DNA of 64,000 nt from Coptis chinensis (lineage: Eukaryota; Streptophyta; Magnoliopsida; Ranunculales; Ranunculaceae), in the NCBI GenBank assembly GCA_015680905.1, contig CM027378.1, positions 85,217,501-85,281,500 of the forward strand, given 5' to 3'. Shown in pieces: positions 22,561 through 33,526 of this stretch. Within the stretch, counting starts at the first letter, position 1. Every line of letters begins with the position of its first letter. The position numbers and the translations under genes are program-made. Under the pieces are notes generated by a model. That model had not been told where the DNA came from. It saw nothing but the letters and a program-made list of their open reading frames with translations, and did no database searches.

Positions 22561-23985
22561 CCTCCGTATGATACACACTAATCTATAATCTTTACAGCCT
22601 ATTTCGTCAAGACCACTAGTTTAATTACACTGTCGATCTTTATACTGATTTTTATTTATACTTTGCACTTAAGGTACAAATGGATGACATATGGAGAACC
22701 AAGTACTGCTTGATCAGCAATAGGATCTGGTCTTATGTATCATGGGATACTAAAAGTGAGTTTGTGTTGGAACATGGTTTTTTCTCTTGTACTTTGTTTT
22801 GATATTAGGCTTACTCTTCCTGAACCTATGCATGTTTCATGCAAATAGACTTTGTAAATAACCAGTAGAACTTAGTTGTTTAGTTAACATGGAGCAAGCG
22901 TTGGATTATGTTTTACAAAGTGACCAGAGTGGATTATTATTGATCATGCTTGTAATATGTATTCTTATATTTTGTTGCCTTTATATGATACTCTTGGTAT
23001 GTTTTTTCTTACATTCAAACTGATGATATAACATCTAAAATGTGGACCTTCAGTTGATCTTGTTTTTCTTTTGTTTCTATAATTCCCAATTTATTCAGGT
23101 TCAGATTGATGTCGTTAAGTTTATTGTGAATCACACTTGTACAAGTCATCTTTTGCGTGCCACATACATTGAATACTATAAGGCCTGCCCTCTGTTCCTT
23201 GTTTGTTATTTTCTTTTTCTTTTTAATTTTAATGTTGTTAACATTTGGTCTTGGACTACAAGTGTTTTTACTCCACTTTTCATGTTTGTCACCTTATTCA
23301 TTTGAGATTCCATCCGTTAATTTGTCCAGGACCAAGTTTTAAGTGGTACGTCTGTTAGCACATAGTGTGTTAGCAACACTGAAATTAGCAGATGACTTAT
23401 TTGCCAGAGGTTCCATCCGTACTTCTAATAGTGGTATGGGTGTGACTGGTATATGAAATTAATCCTTGTAGAGGTATGTAACTCCATTGGTTTTCTCTCT
23501 TGCAGGTAGTATGAGGAATAGATGAACACATGTCGTCTCTTCCATCATCAACTGGACATGAGGTTATATTATATTCGAAACTACTCAATTAGGTAATCTT
23601 TCATAATTCAAAAATGGTGTTCAGATTTATGTGCTTCTACGTTGTTTATCTAGAGAAGCCAACAAACTACTTCTGTGATTGTGATACTTAATTCTTAAAC
23701 AAATATTTATTAGTGTTTTGTACTATTAATCTTTTTATTTGATGATGACTGAATCTTACATATTGACTTAATTTTTCTGTGAAAATGTGTGTGTAGTTCA
23801 AGTTCTAATGATTGATTTTATATGGTTTTAGCTATATCTTCAATCTTCAATGCCTAACCTATTGTCCAACATGATGAGGTACAAGCAAGCAAACCGGAAT
23901 AGGCAGACTCTGATCCAAAGAAGTTGAGGTGCTGTTTAGATGGCTAGGAATATAGTCTATCGAAGTTTGGAATATCTATATATAT

Positions 23986-24020
<35 letters not shown>

Positions 24021-24220
24021 TCTATGTTAGTTTGGATTTCGAATGGAATCTATGCTGTAAAACCGTTCATGTCAAGTACATTGTGTATGAAATGTTAAAT
24101 TGTGAAGAATTATGATTTTTGTGGCTTTGAATGGAATTGTATATCTTTGTATGAATTGCAGGTGTTGTGCTGGAATTATATATATATATATATATATATT
24201 TACCCAATTCAAGACATTTG
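22561..24220. other. Inner CACTA interior, unassigned
   Basis: About 22679-22757 reads KWMTYGEPSTA then SAIGSGLMYHGILK with one stop, bounded like an exon, but I cannot assign it to a family. It is not chromomethylase. A second exon-like stretch lies at about 23090-23190. The rest is A+T-rich, with a T-run at about 23990-24019 and a TA microsatellite at 24177-24199. Confidence 0.4.
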
Positions 24221-24224
24221 CCAC

Positions 24225-24500
24225 GGCTTTGAACCGTGGCTAAATTATTGATCCAGTTAAAAAAAACAATCCCTACATTTCATCTAAGCATTGCCCACGG
24301 TTCACAATTGTGGCAAAAGGGTTATCTGCCACGGCCTATGGAACGATCCAAAATCGTGGACAAAAACCAAGCTTTGGCAACAGCCAATAGCCGTCGCAAA
24401 AGGTTAGCCACAAGCACATTGGCAACGGTCGTGCAACAGCTATAAACCATTGCAAAAGGGTTTTAGCTACGGTCTATGGCCGTGGCAAATGCTCAGTATT
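24225..24500. repeat. Right subterminal repeats of inner CACTA
   Basis: Repeated gccacgg, ccgtggc, aaccgtggc and gcaaaaggg units in both orientations. They match the left end (19010-19100: gccacaggt, gccattgtc, gccacggct). Confidence 0.75.
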
Positions 24501-24512
24501 CTTATAGTGAAG

Positions 24513-25612
24513 GTTACGAGGATATCACACTTTTCCCTATTCAAGAAGGTGTGGACGTTAACATTTCAGGTAAGCTTTTATGTGTTGAACTAAATGTTAT
24601 TCTATCCCTCTAGGTATGTATTATTCTAATAGTTTGTTTGGTGTATTTTGGAAGTGATACATCAGAAATGTACTGATAATTTCTCCCAACTAGATAACTT
24701 GGGACTTGTAGAAAATTTTGTGTGGAACTGTATCTATTTTGTTGTATAGAAGCATTTGGACTAGCTAGAACGAAATGATTGACTGTGAGTTTGTCTAGTT
24801 TGACAGTGTATCGAGTTGGCGTCTGATTTAGAATCCAATATACACATTATTTCGAATGCTTGTGTGATGACAATGATATTTGATAATGCAACTTAAGTAT
24901 TAGATAAACTAATATAGGCCATTGGTTATATATTTAGTAAAGCTTGTAACATTTCATGCATGTGTACCTTGAGCCTTGAGGTGTCACTTAATTAGTTGGT
25001 TAGAAACACCTAGGCTTTTATTTGAGGTTTGACAGCACCAACTTGAGGAGAGCATGAGCTGGACATAGGAGAGCTACTACAGAGAGGGGACGCCACTTAC
25101 CTTATAGCATTTTTTTTTTTGGGTTATCCATTTGGATTATTTTCACTTTAAGGGATATGTTTAATTTTTTTAATAAAGCTTATGAAATTTAATGGAAGCA
25201 ACCTCTGTGGGGAGACGTATAGGAGGAGGAGATGACAAATCCTCATTATTTGAAATGTTATAATAGTTTGTTTTCTCACTGTTTGTTTAAGGTGGGGTAA
25301 GATGAGGAAAACCCATCGGCACATGGGAGATCAAATACTTACATAAGCGACCACACTTGAATTGATTGAATTTGTGGTCAATGTAATTAGAAAGGACATT
25401 TTATTCCTAGAATTTGAAGGGGCTCTTGACTCTTGAGGAATCAACCGATCAGACTATATCTTTCCCTCTAATTTTCAAATAAGAATGGGGTATTGCTAAT
25501 CTAGTAGCAATCTAAATTCCTTATTCGTTTTTTTGTGTGGGTGTTTTAATGTCGTAAGTCGTCAATTTGAAGTTTATTCCGTTTTAAAAGTTGTCTAAAT
25601 CCCTTCAAACAG
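24513..25612. other. Outer CACTA interior, no recognisable gene
   Basis: The first 60 bases read GYEDITLFPIQEGVDVNIS up to a GT donor at about 24570, exon-like but unassigned. The remainder is A+T-rich without conserved frames. Confidence 0.35.
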
Positions 25613-25754
25613 TGGAGCCCTATCGAAGCTGATGTTTTTGTGTCATGTTCTGTGGATGGTATGTTGCCATATGGGATACCCATTTAGGAAAAACACCTGC
25701 AGTTTCTATTAAGGCACATAAAGCAGATGTGAATGTTATCTCATGGAACCAGTA
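25613..25754 (+). pseudogene. Captured exon of a GRWD1-like WD40 protein gene
   Basis: The exon follows an acceptor (ttcaaacag) and reads WSPIEADVFVSCSVDG, then, after a one-base shift, AIWDTHLGKTPAVSIKAHKA and DVNVISWN. This is a WD40 blade whose wording (EADVFASCSVDG, IKAHKADVNVISWN) I recognise as the glutamate-rich WD repeat protein GRWD1 family, involved in ribosome biogenesis. A donor-like GT at 25755 ends it, and gctagcat at about 25843 could begin the next exon (family RLAS). The one-base deletion near 25664 and loss of the other blades make it non-functional. It lies in the right part of the outer CACTA, far from the PDAP1 fragment, so a separate capture. Confidence 0.72.
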
Positions 25755-27225
25755 ATTTTAATATATTATGTTTTCAACATTCTCTCATGTATCTTTCTTT
25801 TTACCTTTAGATTGACCTTGTACTTGCATAATCATGAATAGGCTAGCATGACAGTGTCATTTCTTTTGGTGTAATTATTTTGTGGGTTTTGACTGAGCAA
25901 GCATGGTTTGATCTTCGTCTTTGATCAAGTGAATGTGCTGGTTCTGACTTTTTGTGTTGTGTCTACCCTATGAAATTAACTCAGTTAAAGATAAAAGTAA
26001 AGTTGAATGTAGTTATTTTGTATAATCGCGTATATGTTACTTTAGTTATTTTGTTAGGGAACTAGTTTTAGTGTTCCATGTTGCAACGTAGATGGAGAGC
26101 AGCAATATGAGACCTAGTAGTTAATGAAAGGTAAGATCCTTGTGTGGTTTTCTTTCGTTTCATATGTGACAATTGTATGCGGATGTTGGAATATTCACGA
26201 GTTTTGTTTTGGAAGATGGGTTCTTACATGTGAGTAGTGTGAATGTATGGTGTATATATATTTGAAGTGTGGTATCTCTAGTTGGAACTAATAGAGGTGT
26301 ATAACACTGATATAAGTGGAAGTGATGTATATGTTGTTTTCATTTTAATTTTGGTATATAAATAACACTGATATAAGTGGAAGTGATGTATATGTTGTTT
26401 TCATTTTAATTTTGGTATATAATTTATAGTGTCCTTTTGATTCGGGGATTAGTTATTTGACTTAACTGGCATTGCTCAAGATGGTTAAGTAGCTGGTTCT
26501 ACGAATCAATATATATTTTAGTAGTTGGGTTTACGACTGCAGTCTGAGGTTTTAATATATGTTATGAAAGTATATTATTTGATTTTCAGGTTATGACAGG
26601 ATTTATGTCTATGAAATGTTGAAAATACAGAAGAGATTCTGCCGAAATTTTTATGTCTTTCATCAAGGTGTGACAAGGTTATAGGGTTTTGGGGGGTTAC
26701 ATAAACTTTCAATACTATGCTTATATTGCTACTAGTCTACTACCATACCCTCTTTTCTGAATTTTGTAGTTTGAGTATAAGGAGCTACTACTTAAGAATA
26801 AGATATAAGTATATATCTATACATATTTGTTTTCTACTGCCTGACTCTTTTTTATTTATTTCTATTGGTGTATATGATGAAAAGGACTTTTATGATGATA
26901 CCATCCCAAAGTCATCCCCTGATGCTTGCAACTATTGAAGGTGGGAGTTCTGTACAAATGATGTGAGAGCTTGAGTTTAGGGACAAGTCTCATTGATTTG
27001 GAAAACAATGTATATTTCATTTGTAATAAGTCCTATTTATGAAAAGACTTTTTGGTGATGTTATTTTAATAAAATATTATGTGATTGGATGTACTTGTGA
27101 GATTTCTTGTTTATGTTATGGACGATTGTAGAATACCCAATAAGTGGGGACATCTTTATATAGGTTAGTAGTCTCCCAAAAAGGGTGGTTTTGGGGGAAA
27201 TTATTTTTTTTACATATGAAATAGT
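25755..27225. other. Outer CACTA interior with a 61-bp tandem duplication
   Basis: A 61-bp unit (core gatataagtggaagtgatgt) is present twice in tandem at 26303-26424, nearly identical, so recent. No gene is recognised. The short frame at 26717-26938 has no family motif. Confidence 0.5.
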
Positions 27226-27660
27226 TTTGTAACAGTGGAAAACCGTAACTAACCTTTGTAATAAGTAACACTTACGAAGCAACAAAACCGACGTTACAAA
27301 TTCAATAAATCAATTACATAAATAAACGTTACTAACTTTCTAAAACCGTTGCTTTTGTTGGAAAAGAGTAACACAAAAAAGCGTTACTAATACTATACAA
27401 CCGTTACTGTTGTTAGAAAAGAGTAACGGTCAAAAAGCGTTACGAACTCTATAAAAGCGTTACTAATGTTGGAAAAGAGTAACACAATTAAGCAAATAAA
27501 ACCGTTAGCAAATATTTTTAGTCGGAAAAAACCATTACAATAAATAATTATGTAACGGTTTTAAACCGTTACGAATATTAATAATGCATTAGAACCAAAA
27601 CTGTGACGCAAAAAACCGTTACAAATATTTTTAGTAACGGTTTCTGACCGTTAGGAATGT
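27226..27660. repeat. Right subterminal repeats of outer CACTA
   Basis: A dense array of gtaacggtt, aaccgttac, aagcgttac and related units in both orientations, roughly every 20-40 bp, up to the terminal inverted repeat at 27677. Confidence 0.85.
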
Positions 27661-27689
27661 CCTGTTTTGGTATAGTGAAGTGAATTTAG

Positions 27690-28183
27690 GAATAGAAGAC
27701 GATCCCAAGTTCGTCTATGTAGGGGCTAATCTTGACCCTACACTCAAGGCCTAGTTTGTAAACTTTTTATCGATGAATAAAAATGTTTTCACTTGGTCGT
27801 ATATCGATGTGCCTGGTATAGATCCTAGTATTGCATGTCATAAGTTAAACGTCAACCCTAATGCTAGGCCAGTTCGGCAGCGACCTAGGAAGCTATCCCT
27901 CAGATTTCAGAAAGCAATCAATGATGAGATCGACAAACTCAAACAAGTCGACTTTATCCAGAAGGTCGATTACTCAGAATGGATCGCTAACATAGTAGCA
28001 GTTCCGAAGAAGAATGGCACAGTTCGCCTCTGCGTTGACTTCACCAATGTCAACCAAGAAACACCTAAAGATAGCTTCCCTTTACCTAAAATCGATCGCC
28101 TTATGGACCAGACCTGTGGTCACGAGCTCCTGTCATTTATGGATGCATACAGTGGATACAACTAGATCCCACTCGCTGAAGAA
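27690..28183 (+). pseudogene. Reverse transcriptase N-terminal part of element 2
   Basis: Pol resumes right after the CACTA. The open frame 27773-28165 reads ACHKLNVNPNARPVRQRPRK, ANIVAVPKKNGTVRLCVDFT, then LLSFMDAYSGYN, then a TAG (Gln in the family) and IPLAEE. At about 28183 homology stops: the YxDD palm motif, RNase H and integrase are absent. The next sequence is the 3' end of the antisense ORF. So an internal deletion joined the RT fingers region to the aORF. This explains the missing pol better than the CACTA insertion does. Confidence 0.88.
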
Positions 28184-29416
28184 TTGACAACCTTAGCAGC
28201 TTCCTGCTCAGTCGCATTAGCTTTCCTCTTCAGCGAGCTGCTACACTTGCGAGGCTTGAAGGTGATATCCTCCAAGTCCAAGGGAGAACTACTCAACCCC
28301 ACTCACCCTTCAGGTCACCTACTAGACCCACCAGCCCCCGAGGCACTAGCACCTCCGGTGGGTCGCTTAGGACTAGCACGGCCTAGCTTCCTGTCCTCCC
28401 TTGTCACCAGATCGCTCTTACACTTCTCTATCACTGCATCACTGGAAGAGTTATGAACAATTTGGCTCTGAGCCCTTTCTTTCTGACTCCTCCTCTTCTC
28501 CCTAATCACGCGACCTCCTCACTCCACAAAGAAGTTCATGACCTCAGGAAGTTTCTCCTATTTCTGAGCCCAAGTTAACTTCGCAAACTTCTCTATCACT
28601 TTCCGATTAGTTCGCTTCTTTATAACGAGCTCTGCAAAAATAACACAGAACCATGTTAGTTAACATATCAACAATTCAAACATCGGAACAACATAATAAT
28701 TCACTCCTACCCACCCAAAAAATTGCAAACCCTAGTTTGCAAACTACATCCTCGAGCACAGAAGTTCCCCACTAACAACAACAGCCTCCTCTCCCAAGCC
28801 TCATTGCTCACACCATCCAACACGCTAGATTTTCCAGTCACCGTTTGCAATCTAAAGTTAAAAGCACTAGATCGCTTTACTGAGTAATGCTCAATAATAT
28901 CAGCAACTTCTATACGGTATTCACCACTCACATTCAACAAATCAAACACCCTAAGTAGCCGCCAGGTATTACCCACAAACTAGCAAGGCGCTTTCCAACA
29001 GAACGTCAAAAAGTCACAAGTCAGCTTCGAGAATGGTATCCTCATACCAACCCTCAGCTGCCCCGCGCAGACTATTATCTCATAGTTTGGTGGTGTGTAC
29101 CTCTTACTGAACACCTTTACGTTCTTGTCCAGTTTGTGTATCTCCAGGTCGTCCCCTGGATACCGTACACTTTCCTTAGATCAGCGAAAGCTTTCGTTGC
29201 ACTTTTATTTACAGCCCTAGGGGGCAACCCACTAGAAGACGACCCCTCGTCACGATCTGAAGTACTAGCTATAGCAGCAACAGATTCAGATCGTACTTCC
29301 TCCTCCACATCCTCACCCTCAAACTCTACTGATTCCTCTATCTCCTCCTCCATTTCCCCACAACTCAACGATACTTCTCGAATCTCTTCAGATCGAGTAT
29401 CGTTCGAATCAGACAT
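28184..29416 (-). pseudogene. Antisense extra ORF (aORF) of element 2
   Basis: Minus strand, opposite to gag-pol. The start MSDSNDTRSEEIREVSLSCG at 29416 begins an acidic N-terminus (to 29117). Conserved-looking sequence follows in shifted frames, including 28976-28707 (NTWRLLRVFDLLNVSGEYRI, SVKRSSAFNFRLQTVTGKSS). An intron with GT-AG ends fits at about 28632-28712 (acceptor tttttgcag on the minus strand). The last exon (about 28631-28315) is Lys/Arg-rich and ends in a Gly/Ser/Ala stretch. It resembles the putative gypsy-type transposon proteins found antisense in Tat elements. Same position and orientation as the element 1 aORF, but little direct similarity by eye. Function unknown. Confidence 0.6.
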
Positions 29417-29919
29417 TTCTCTTTTTTCTTAATAATTACAGATCCTAAACAAGACAAGATAAAGACGACCTAACAACTGAACGAAACAAACAAGAACACA
29501 AGAAAAATACGCATCAACAATGGCGAAAGCACTAACCTGAAAAGTTCTAGTCTCTGCAGTTCTAGAAACGAAGCAAAAAATGACTTTTTGAATCTCTAAA
29601 AGTTGTTTTATACAACCGCCCCTCCAATTCCCAATGCATCATGATTACAACCTAAGCCTTAGCCAGTACACATCTACCAAAGACCTCTCTTTCAAAATTC
29701 CAGAAAAAGCGGCTACATGTTTCCTCAACAACTACCCAGATTCTCTCACGTGCCAATTATCACCCCACATCAGTTCGTCATACAACACGAACTGACTTCT
29801 ATAGCACGGTGGGTATTTCCTTTTACGCCAGTTCGCTTCTTCACTCATGCTCAACACGCGCCACTATTTTCTCTCAGCAGGTCGTTTCAATGAACAACAC
29901 GCCCTACTGAGAGGGGGGA
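29417..29919 (+). other. 3' untranslated region and polypurine tract of element 2
   Basis: On the minus strand this would also hold the aORF promoter. At its plus-strand end, gagagggggga (29909-29919) directly precedes the TG of the 3' LTR, so it is the polypurine tract. No other gene is seen. Confidence 0.7.
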
Positions 29920-31637
29920 TGCGTAAGGGAGTGATATCCTCAGTCAGGAATATCAAGCACGTGTCTAACATAGCAAAAATACCACACCAACCTCTGACCT
30001 AGTTCCCCGAACTGCCTTCAGAGCGACCTACATCATCAACTCACACCCACGAGCTACAAGATCACTCCAAAATGGATCGACTCGCACATCTTCACATAGA
30101 GCATTCCATCACATGACTCAGCCTATCTTCTAGAAGCAATCATTGTCAAAGCCTTACATATTCTATTTTCACAAATTACGAACCACTGTAACCACTCCCC
30201 ATCATTACAGAATTCCTACCAACACCATTCCAATACTCCATCTCAATCGGAACCATACATTTATATTTGTCAGTACATGTGTTGGATGGATCTCCACATT
30301 CACCAGCTATAAATACCCCCTACATGAACTACGCCAGACCTGATTCTTCTCTCCCCCCAGAATCGAGAGATATACGTAGGTAGTGATAGGGTTATATACT
30401 AAAAGCATTACTTTTGTATTAACTCTAATTCTTTATATTTTGAATGAGAATCATATGGGAAAATGTTATACATATTATATATGTTATTAGTTATATGTAT
30501 GCATCTAATACTTTATGTTGTAGATGATATGGTATGTGGTGATACACAGAAGATCATATTATCAGTACCTTATAAAGTATAAGTAAACGTTCACAATCTA
30601 GATGGATTCGGACAAACCATTGGTAAGGTTGTAGTATAATTTGGTATTAGTTTATCTTGACTACAAGATTACACTAGTACACTTTGCGTGTATTGAACAG
30701 GACCAAGTGAGGTTGTTTCTCTTTATACTGACTATATAAGAGAACAAACACATCTGTTATTATGGATGCTTGTCCTCTTAATCCGGATATAATAACGGGC
30801 ACTTACGTGCATTGTACACTGCTTTAAATTATCAATGAGTGAGATTCATTTGTGAATCAGCAAACTCGATGGATTGGGTAATGACATTGTATGTAAGGTG
30901 TGCTGTTGATTATAGAAGGAATCCGTGACCCGCAGGAAGTCGGGTTGATGATGTCCCATTGAGGAGCTCATAAGGATTGTCATATAAACCCTACAAGTGG
31001 ATTTAATCCGACATGACAATGAGGTTGAGTGGTACTACTCAAGAATATAAGAAGTTGATTAATGTAGTTGTTAGTAACTTGACTTAATCAACGGGCATTT
31101 GATATCTTAAACATGGAGAGATCAACGAGCATATAATATGGAGCCCATAAACGTAACACACGTAATTTGGGATTAGGGCGGTAGTGCAACAATGACCTTT
31201 AGTGGAATAAACCATTTGTTGACGGACTTGGGCCGTGTGTTCTGGGCGAACATGGGAAGCCCAAGCCCGTCAGGAGACCTAACCCTAATTTCTCTTCATG
31301 GTCCCTGTTGTAGCCTATATAAAGAAACCCCTCTTTCTAGCCGAAATACTGAGTAATTGCTCAAGCACAATTAGTTTCAAAATTCGGCCAAGAGAGAAAG
31401 AAGGGGCTGGTAGATCGTTGCCCACACAACGTCCATTCTAAGATAGGAATACAAGAGAAGATCAAGAGGTTGCTGATTCTCAGAGATTTCACAGCATAAC
31501 GGTTTGTAAATCATGACATGAAACCATAACGGTTCCTATAGGCAGTTCGCTCAACAACGAACTCGGTCTTTCCCATTTCCAAACCCATTCTCCTCTTCTA
31601 TCATATTTGTAAGGGATAACTAAAACACTCCTTTACA
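29920..31637 (+). mobile_element. 3' LTR of element 2, split by a solo LTR
   Basis: It begins tgcgtaaggg after the polypurine tract and ends ctcctttaca at 31637. Without the 1157-bp insertion and its duplicated 5 bp, the LTR is about 556 bp. The TATA box ctataaatac is at 30306-30315. Confidence 0.85.
30384..31540 (+). mobile_element. Solo LTR (1157 bp) in the 3' LTR of element 2
   Basis: It starts TGATAGG and ends CCTATA, with a flanking 5-bp duplication ggtag (30379-30383) and ggcag (31541-31545). The second differs by one base, and the 5' LTR copy also has ggcag here. A TATA-like tatataaag lies at about 31316-31324. There is no internal retrotransposon sequence, so recombination between its two LTRs removed the body. 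Family not identified. Confidence 0.75.
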
Positions 31638-31826
31638 CCCCCATTAATAGTTGCAATTAATGTTACCTCCCATTTTCAAAAATATTAGTGATACCCTCAA
31701 TTGCAAGATCCAATGGCTACGAGATGAATGATTTTTTTCATATGAAGAAATTTGACCGTGGGGGGGAGGAGTATCATCACTAATATATTTTTGAAAATGA
31801 GAGGCTAATTGCAACTAGTAATGGGG
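31638..31826. mobile_element. Foldback MITE, about 189 bp
   Basis: The left arm (31638-31697, beginning cccccattaatagttgcaat) and the right arm (31768-31826, ending aactagtaatgggg) are inverted copies over about 57 bp with a few mismatches, around a 70-bp spacer. It abuts the last base of the element 2 LTR. The superfamily is unclear. Confidence 0.7.
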
Positions 31827-31904
31827 TAAGTCTAACTAACCCCTTCTTTTATAACCATTATTTCAAATGACCAATCATAGCCCCTTCTTTTCTAACTAAC
31901 CCCT

Positions 31905-32735
31905 TATTTTAGATTTTGGTCACCCTAAATAATTGGTATTTGGAATTTGGTTCGCAGTAATTGGCTTATTAGGTTTTGGTCTTCCTGACAAACAGTCAAC
32001 AGTTGACTGTTTGTATTTTGTAAATACCCATCATACCCTTACGTGTGTGAGGCACGTGTCAACTTGGAGGACCAAACCCCAAATACCAATTATTTAGGAG
32101 GACCAAAACCTAAAAGACCCAAAAAATATAAACACGTGTCAAGATTGATTAGTTTAGGATGACCAAACACCAAATATTGATTATTTAGGAGGACCAAAAC
32201 CTAAAAAACCCGAAAGAAAGTGGAAGAGTTTAGTTTAGTTTCCCATTTTTTTCCTACCATATTTTTAAGATTGTGATAATACACGTGTCTATATAACAAT
32301 GGTTTATATCAAGTTAATCTATACAGTATGGCGGCCAAGATCAACTGTGTAAAAAAAATCATGAAATACGATTAGATTCAAGAAAACAATAACACACAAA
32401 TGTCTTAACCCACATTCAAAAGCTTGTAAGAAATAATATTCACCGTCGATGTAGAAAGATAACTGCATAACCAGCCTTCACAAAGTACCTGCAACATCAC
32501 CTATGAGTCATTGTAATAATTGATTCCGCATAAAGAGAACTATCCCAAATTTAAGGGTTTTTTAGGTTTGAAAAAATGGATGTTTTAATACCATGAACTT
32601 TACTGGTTTTATCACTTTGGGCCAAGAACTTTTTTTTTTTGGGCAAATTAGGCCATGACTTTTTTTTTTTTTTTTATCAAGTTAGGCCACTAGTGTGTTT
32701 CGGTTACTTCACATGCTTATGTGTACTAACCGATG
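31905..32735. repeat. Left terminal inverted repeat of the long-TIR element
   Basis: It contains sub-blocks that are themselves inverted: ggttttggtcctcctaaat and its complement occur repeatedly at 31910-32215. A block (32260-32510) and an inner block (32560-32735) with long A/T runs follow. All have inverted counterparts on the right side. Confidence 0.75.
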
Positions 32736-32895
32736 TCAATGTGGCTTAACAGAAGCTAGCTTATGTGGCGCTATTGGAATGGACACCTAGGAGAAGTTGC
32801 CACGTGTAAAGATGACCTAGATACCACAAGAGCCGGTTTTCCAACTTCAAAAAAAGATAATAAGAAAGAGATCGAGGAATAACAGACATCTTGCT

Positions 32896-33526
32896 CTATT
32901 CAATACCAAAAATAGACCACTCTTCTTCTTCTTCATGCTCCTCCTCCGCCGCCGCCTTGACCAAAAAGAACCCAAAGCAAAGCAAACTGAAGCCAAGCAT
33001 CATTAAGAAAGACTTGAGTACGTCAGAGGGTTGTTCCTCCGCAAACTGAAGCCAAGCATCATTAAACTTGTCCTCCACATGTGCCGGTGCTGTTGTCAGC
33101 CCAAAGAAAAACTGGCTTTCCTCTCCATTTTCTTCTTCTACAATATCAAATATCATAAATTCTAAAATTACAACAGACTCCTTAGCACTTTAAACCATGC
33201 AACGGTAAATTTATTTAATTAAGTGCAAGCTATATAAACTGATTTTGACCCACTATGAGTAATATTTTGACCACATATTAAGTGTAATTATATAACCATA
33301 AAATAGAACAAAAAGTAGAGTTTGAGATGTTACCGTTGCTTGGATTGAGATTTTCATTGAAGAAGTCAGCTAAAGTGTCGCTAGTTTCATCAATAGGTGA
33401 ACGAAATGGCTTAAGATTCTTATTCCTGTAACCAGCAAAGGAGAAGGCGTTGGCAGCAACAGTGACAGTTACTAATTTACCGGCGAGTTTGGTTGCTGTA
33501 ACGAAGAGTGCACTGACTAAGACCAT
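32896..33526 (-). pseudogene. Captured first exons of an SFR2-like galactolipid galactosyltransferase gene
   Basis: SFR2 is a family-1 glycosyl hydrolase-like enzyme of the outer chloroplast envelope that transfers galactose between galactolipids during freezing. The Met at 33526 opens exon 1 (33526-33334): an N-terminal hydrophobic anchor, then FRSPIDETSDTLADF. An intron with GT-AG ends (33333-33138) preserves frame into exon 2 (33137-32897): SQFFFGLTTAPAHVEDKF and NDAWLQFAEEQP. These match the SFR2 N-terminus as I recall it (FRSPIDES, FFFGLATAPAHAED, DAWLQFA). A direct repeat of about 20 bp (aactgaagccaagcatcatt at 32986 and 33044) shifts the frame into a hydrophobic, Glu-rich tail ending at 32896. 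The glycosidase barrel is absent. Confidence 0.72.

Larger units (their letters stand above)
18989..24509 (+). mobile_element. Inner CACTA transposon carrying a chromomethylase copy
   Basis: The termini CACTACAAGAAAATTGAGC (18989) and the inverse of CACTATAAGAATACTGAGC (ending 24509) are flanked by AAG on both sides (18986-18988, 24510-24512). The subterminal regions (about 19008-19160 and 24225-24495) contain repeated gccacgg/ccgtggc motifs. This differs from the outer CACTA's gtaacg motif, so it is a separate family. The interior is mostly chromomethylase exons and introns. No transposase is seen, so it is a Pack-CACTA type. Confidence 0.88.
15286..27677. mobile_element. CACTA transposon (outer), with captured gene fragments
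   Basis: The termini are AACTACACCAAAATGG (15286, first C changed to A) and the inverse of CACTATACCAAAACAGG (ending 27677). They are flanked by a 3-bp target duplication AAG (15283-15285 and 27678-27680), as in CACTA elements. The subterminal regions are packed with gtaacg/cgttac motifs. I see no tnpA or tnpD transposase ORF, so it is non-autonomous. It carries host fragments (15530-16048 and 25613-25754), a truncated LINE (17179-17510), and a second CACTA (18989-24509). It interrupts element 2 between protease and RT. Confidence 0.88.
12441..31637 (+). mobile_element. Tat-like Ty3/gypsy retrotransposon, element 2, heavily nested
   Basis: The 5' LTR remnant (12441-12831) and the split 3' LTR (29920-31637) match over about 390 bp. 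Between them are the PBS (12833), gag, protease, a truncated RT, an antisense ORF and a polypurine tract (about 29911-29919). The internal region is interrupted by the CACTA at 15286-27677, the 5' LTR by element 1, and the 3' LTR by a solo LTR. The first 171 bp of the 5' LTR should lie left of element 1, outside the window. Most of RT plus RNase H and integrase are deleted, so it was non-autonomous apart from the insertions. Confidence 0.85.
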
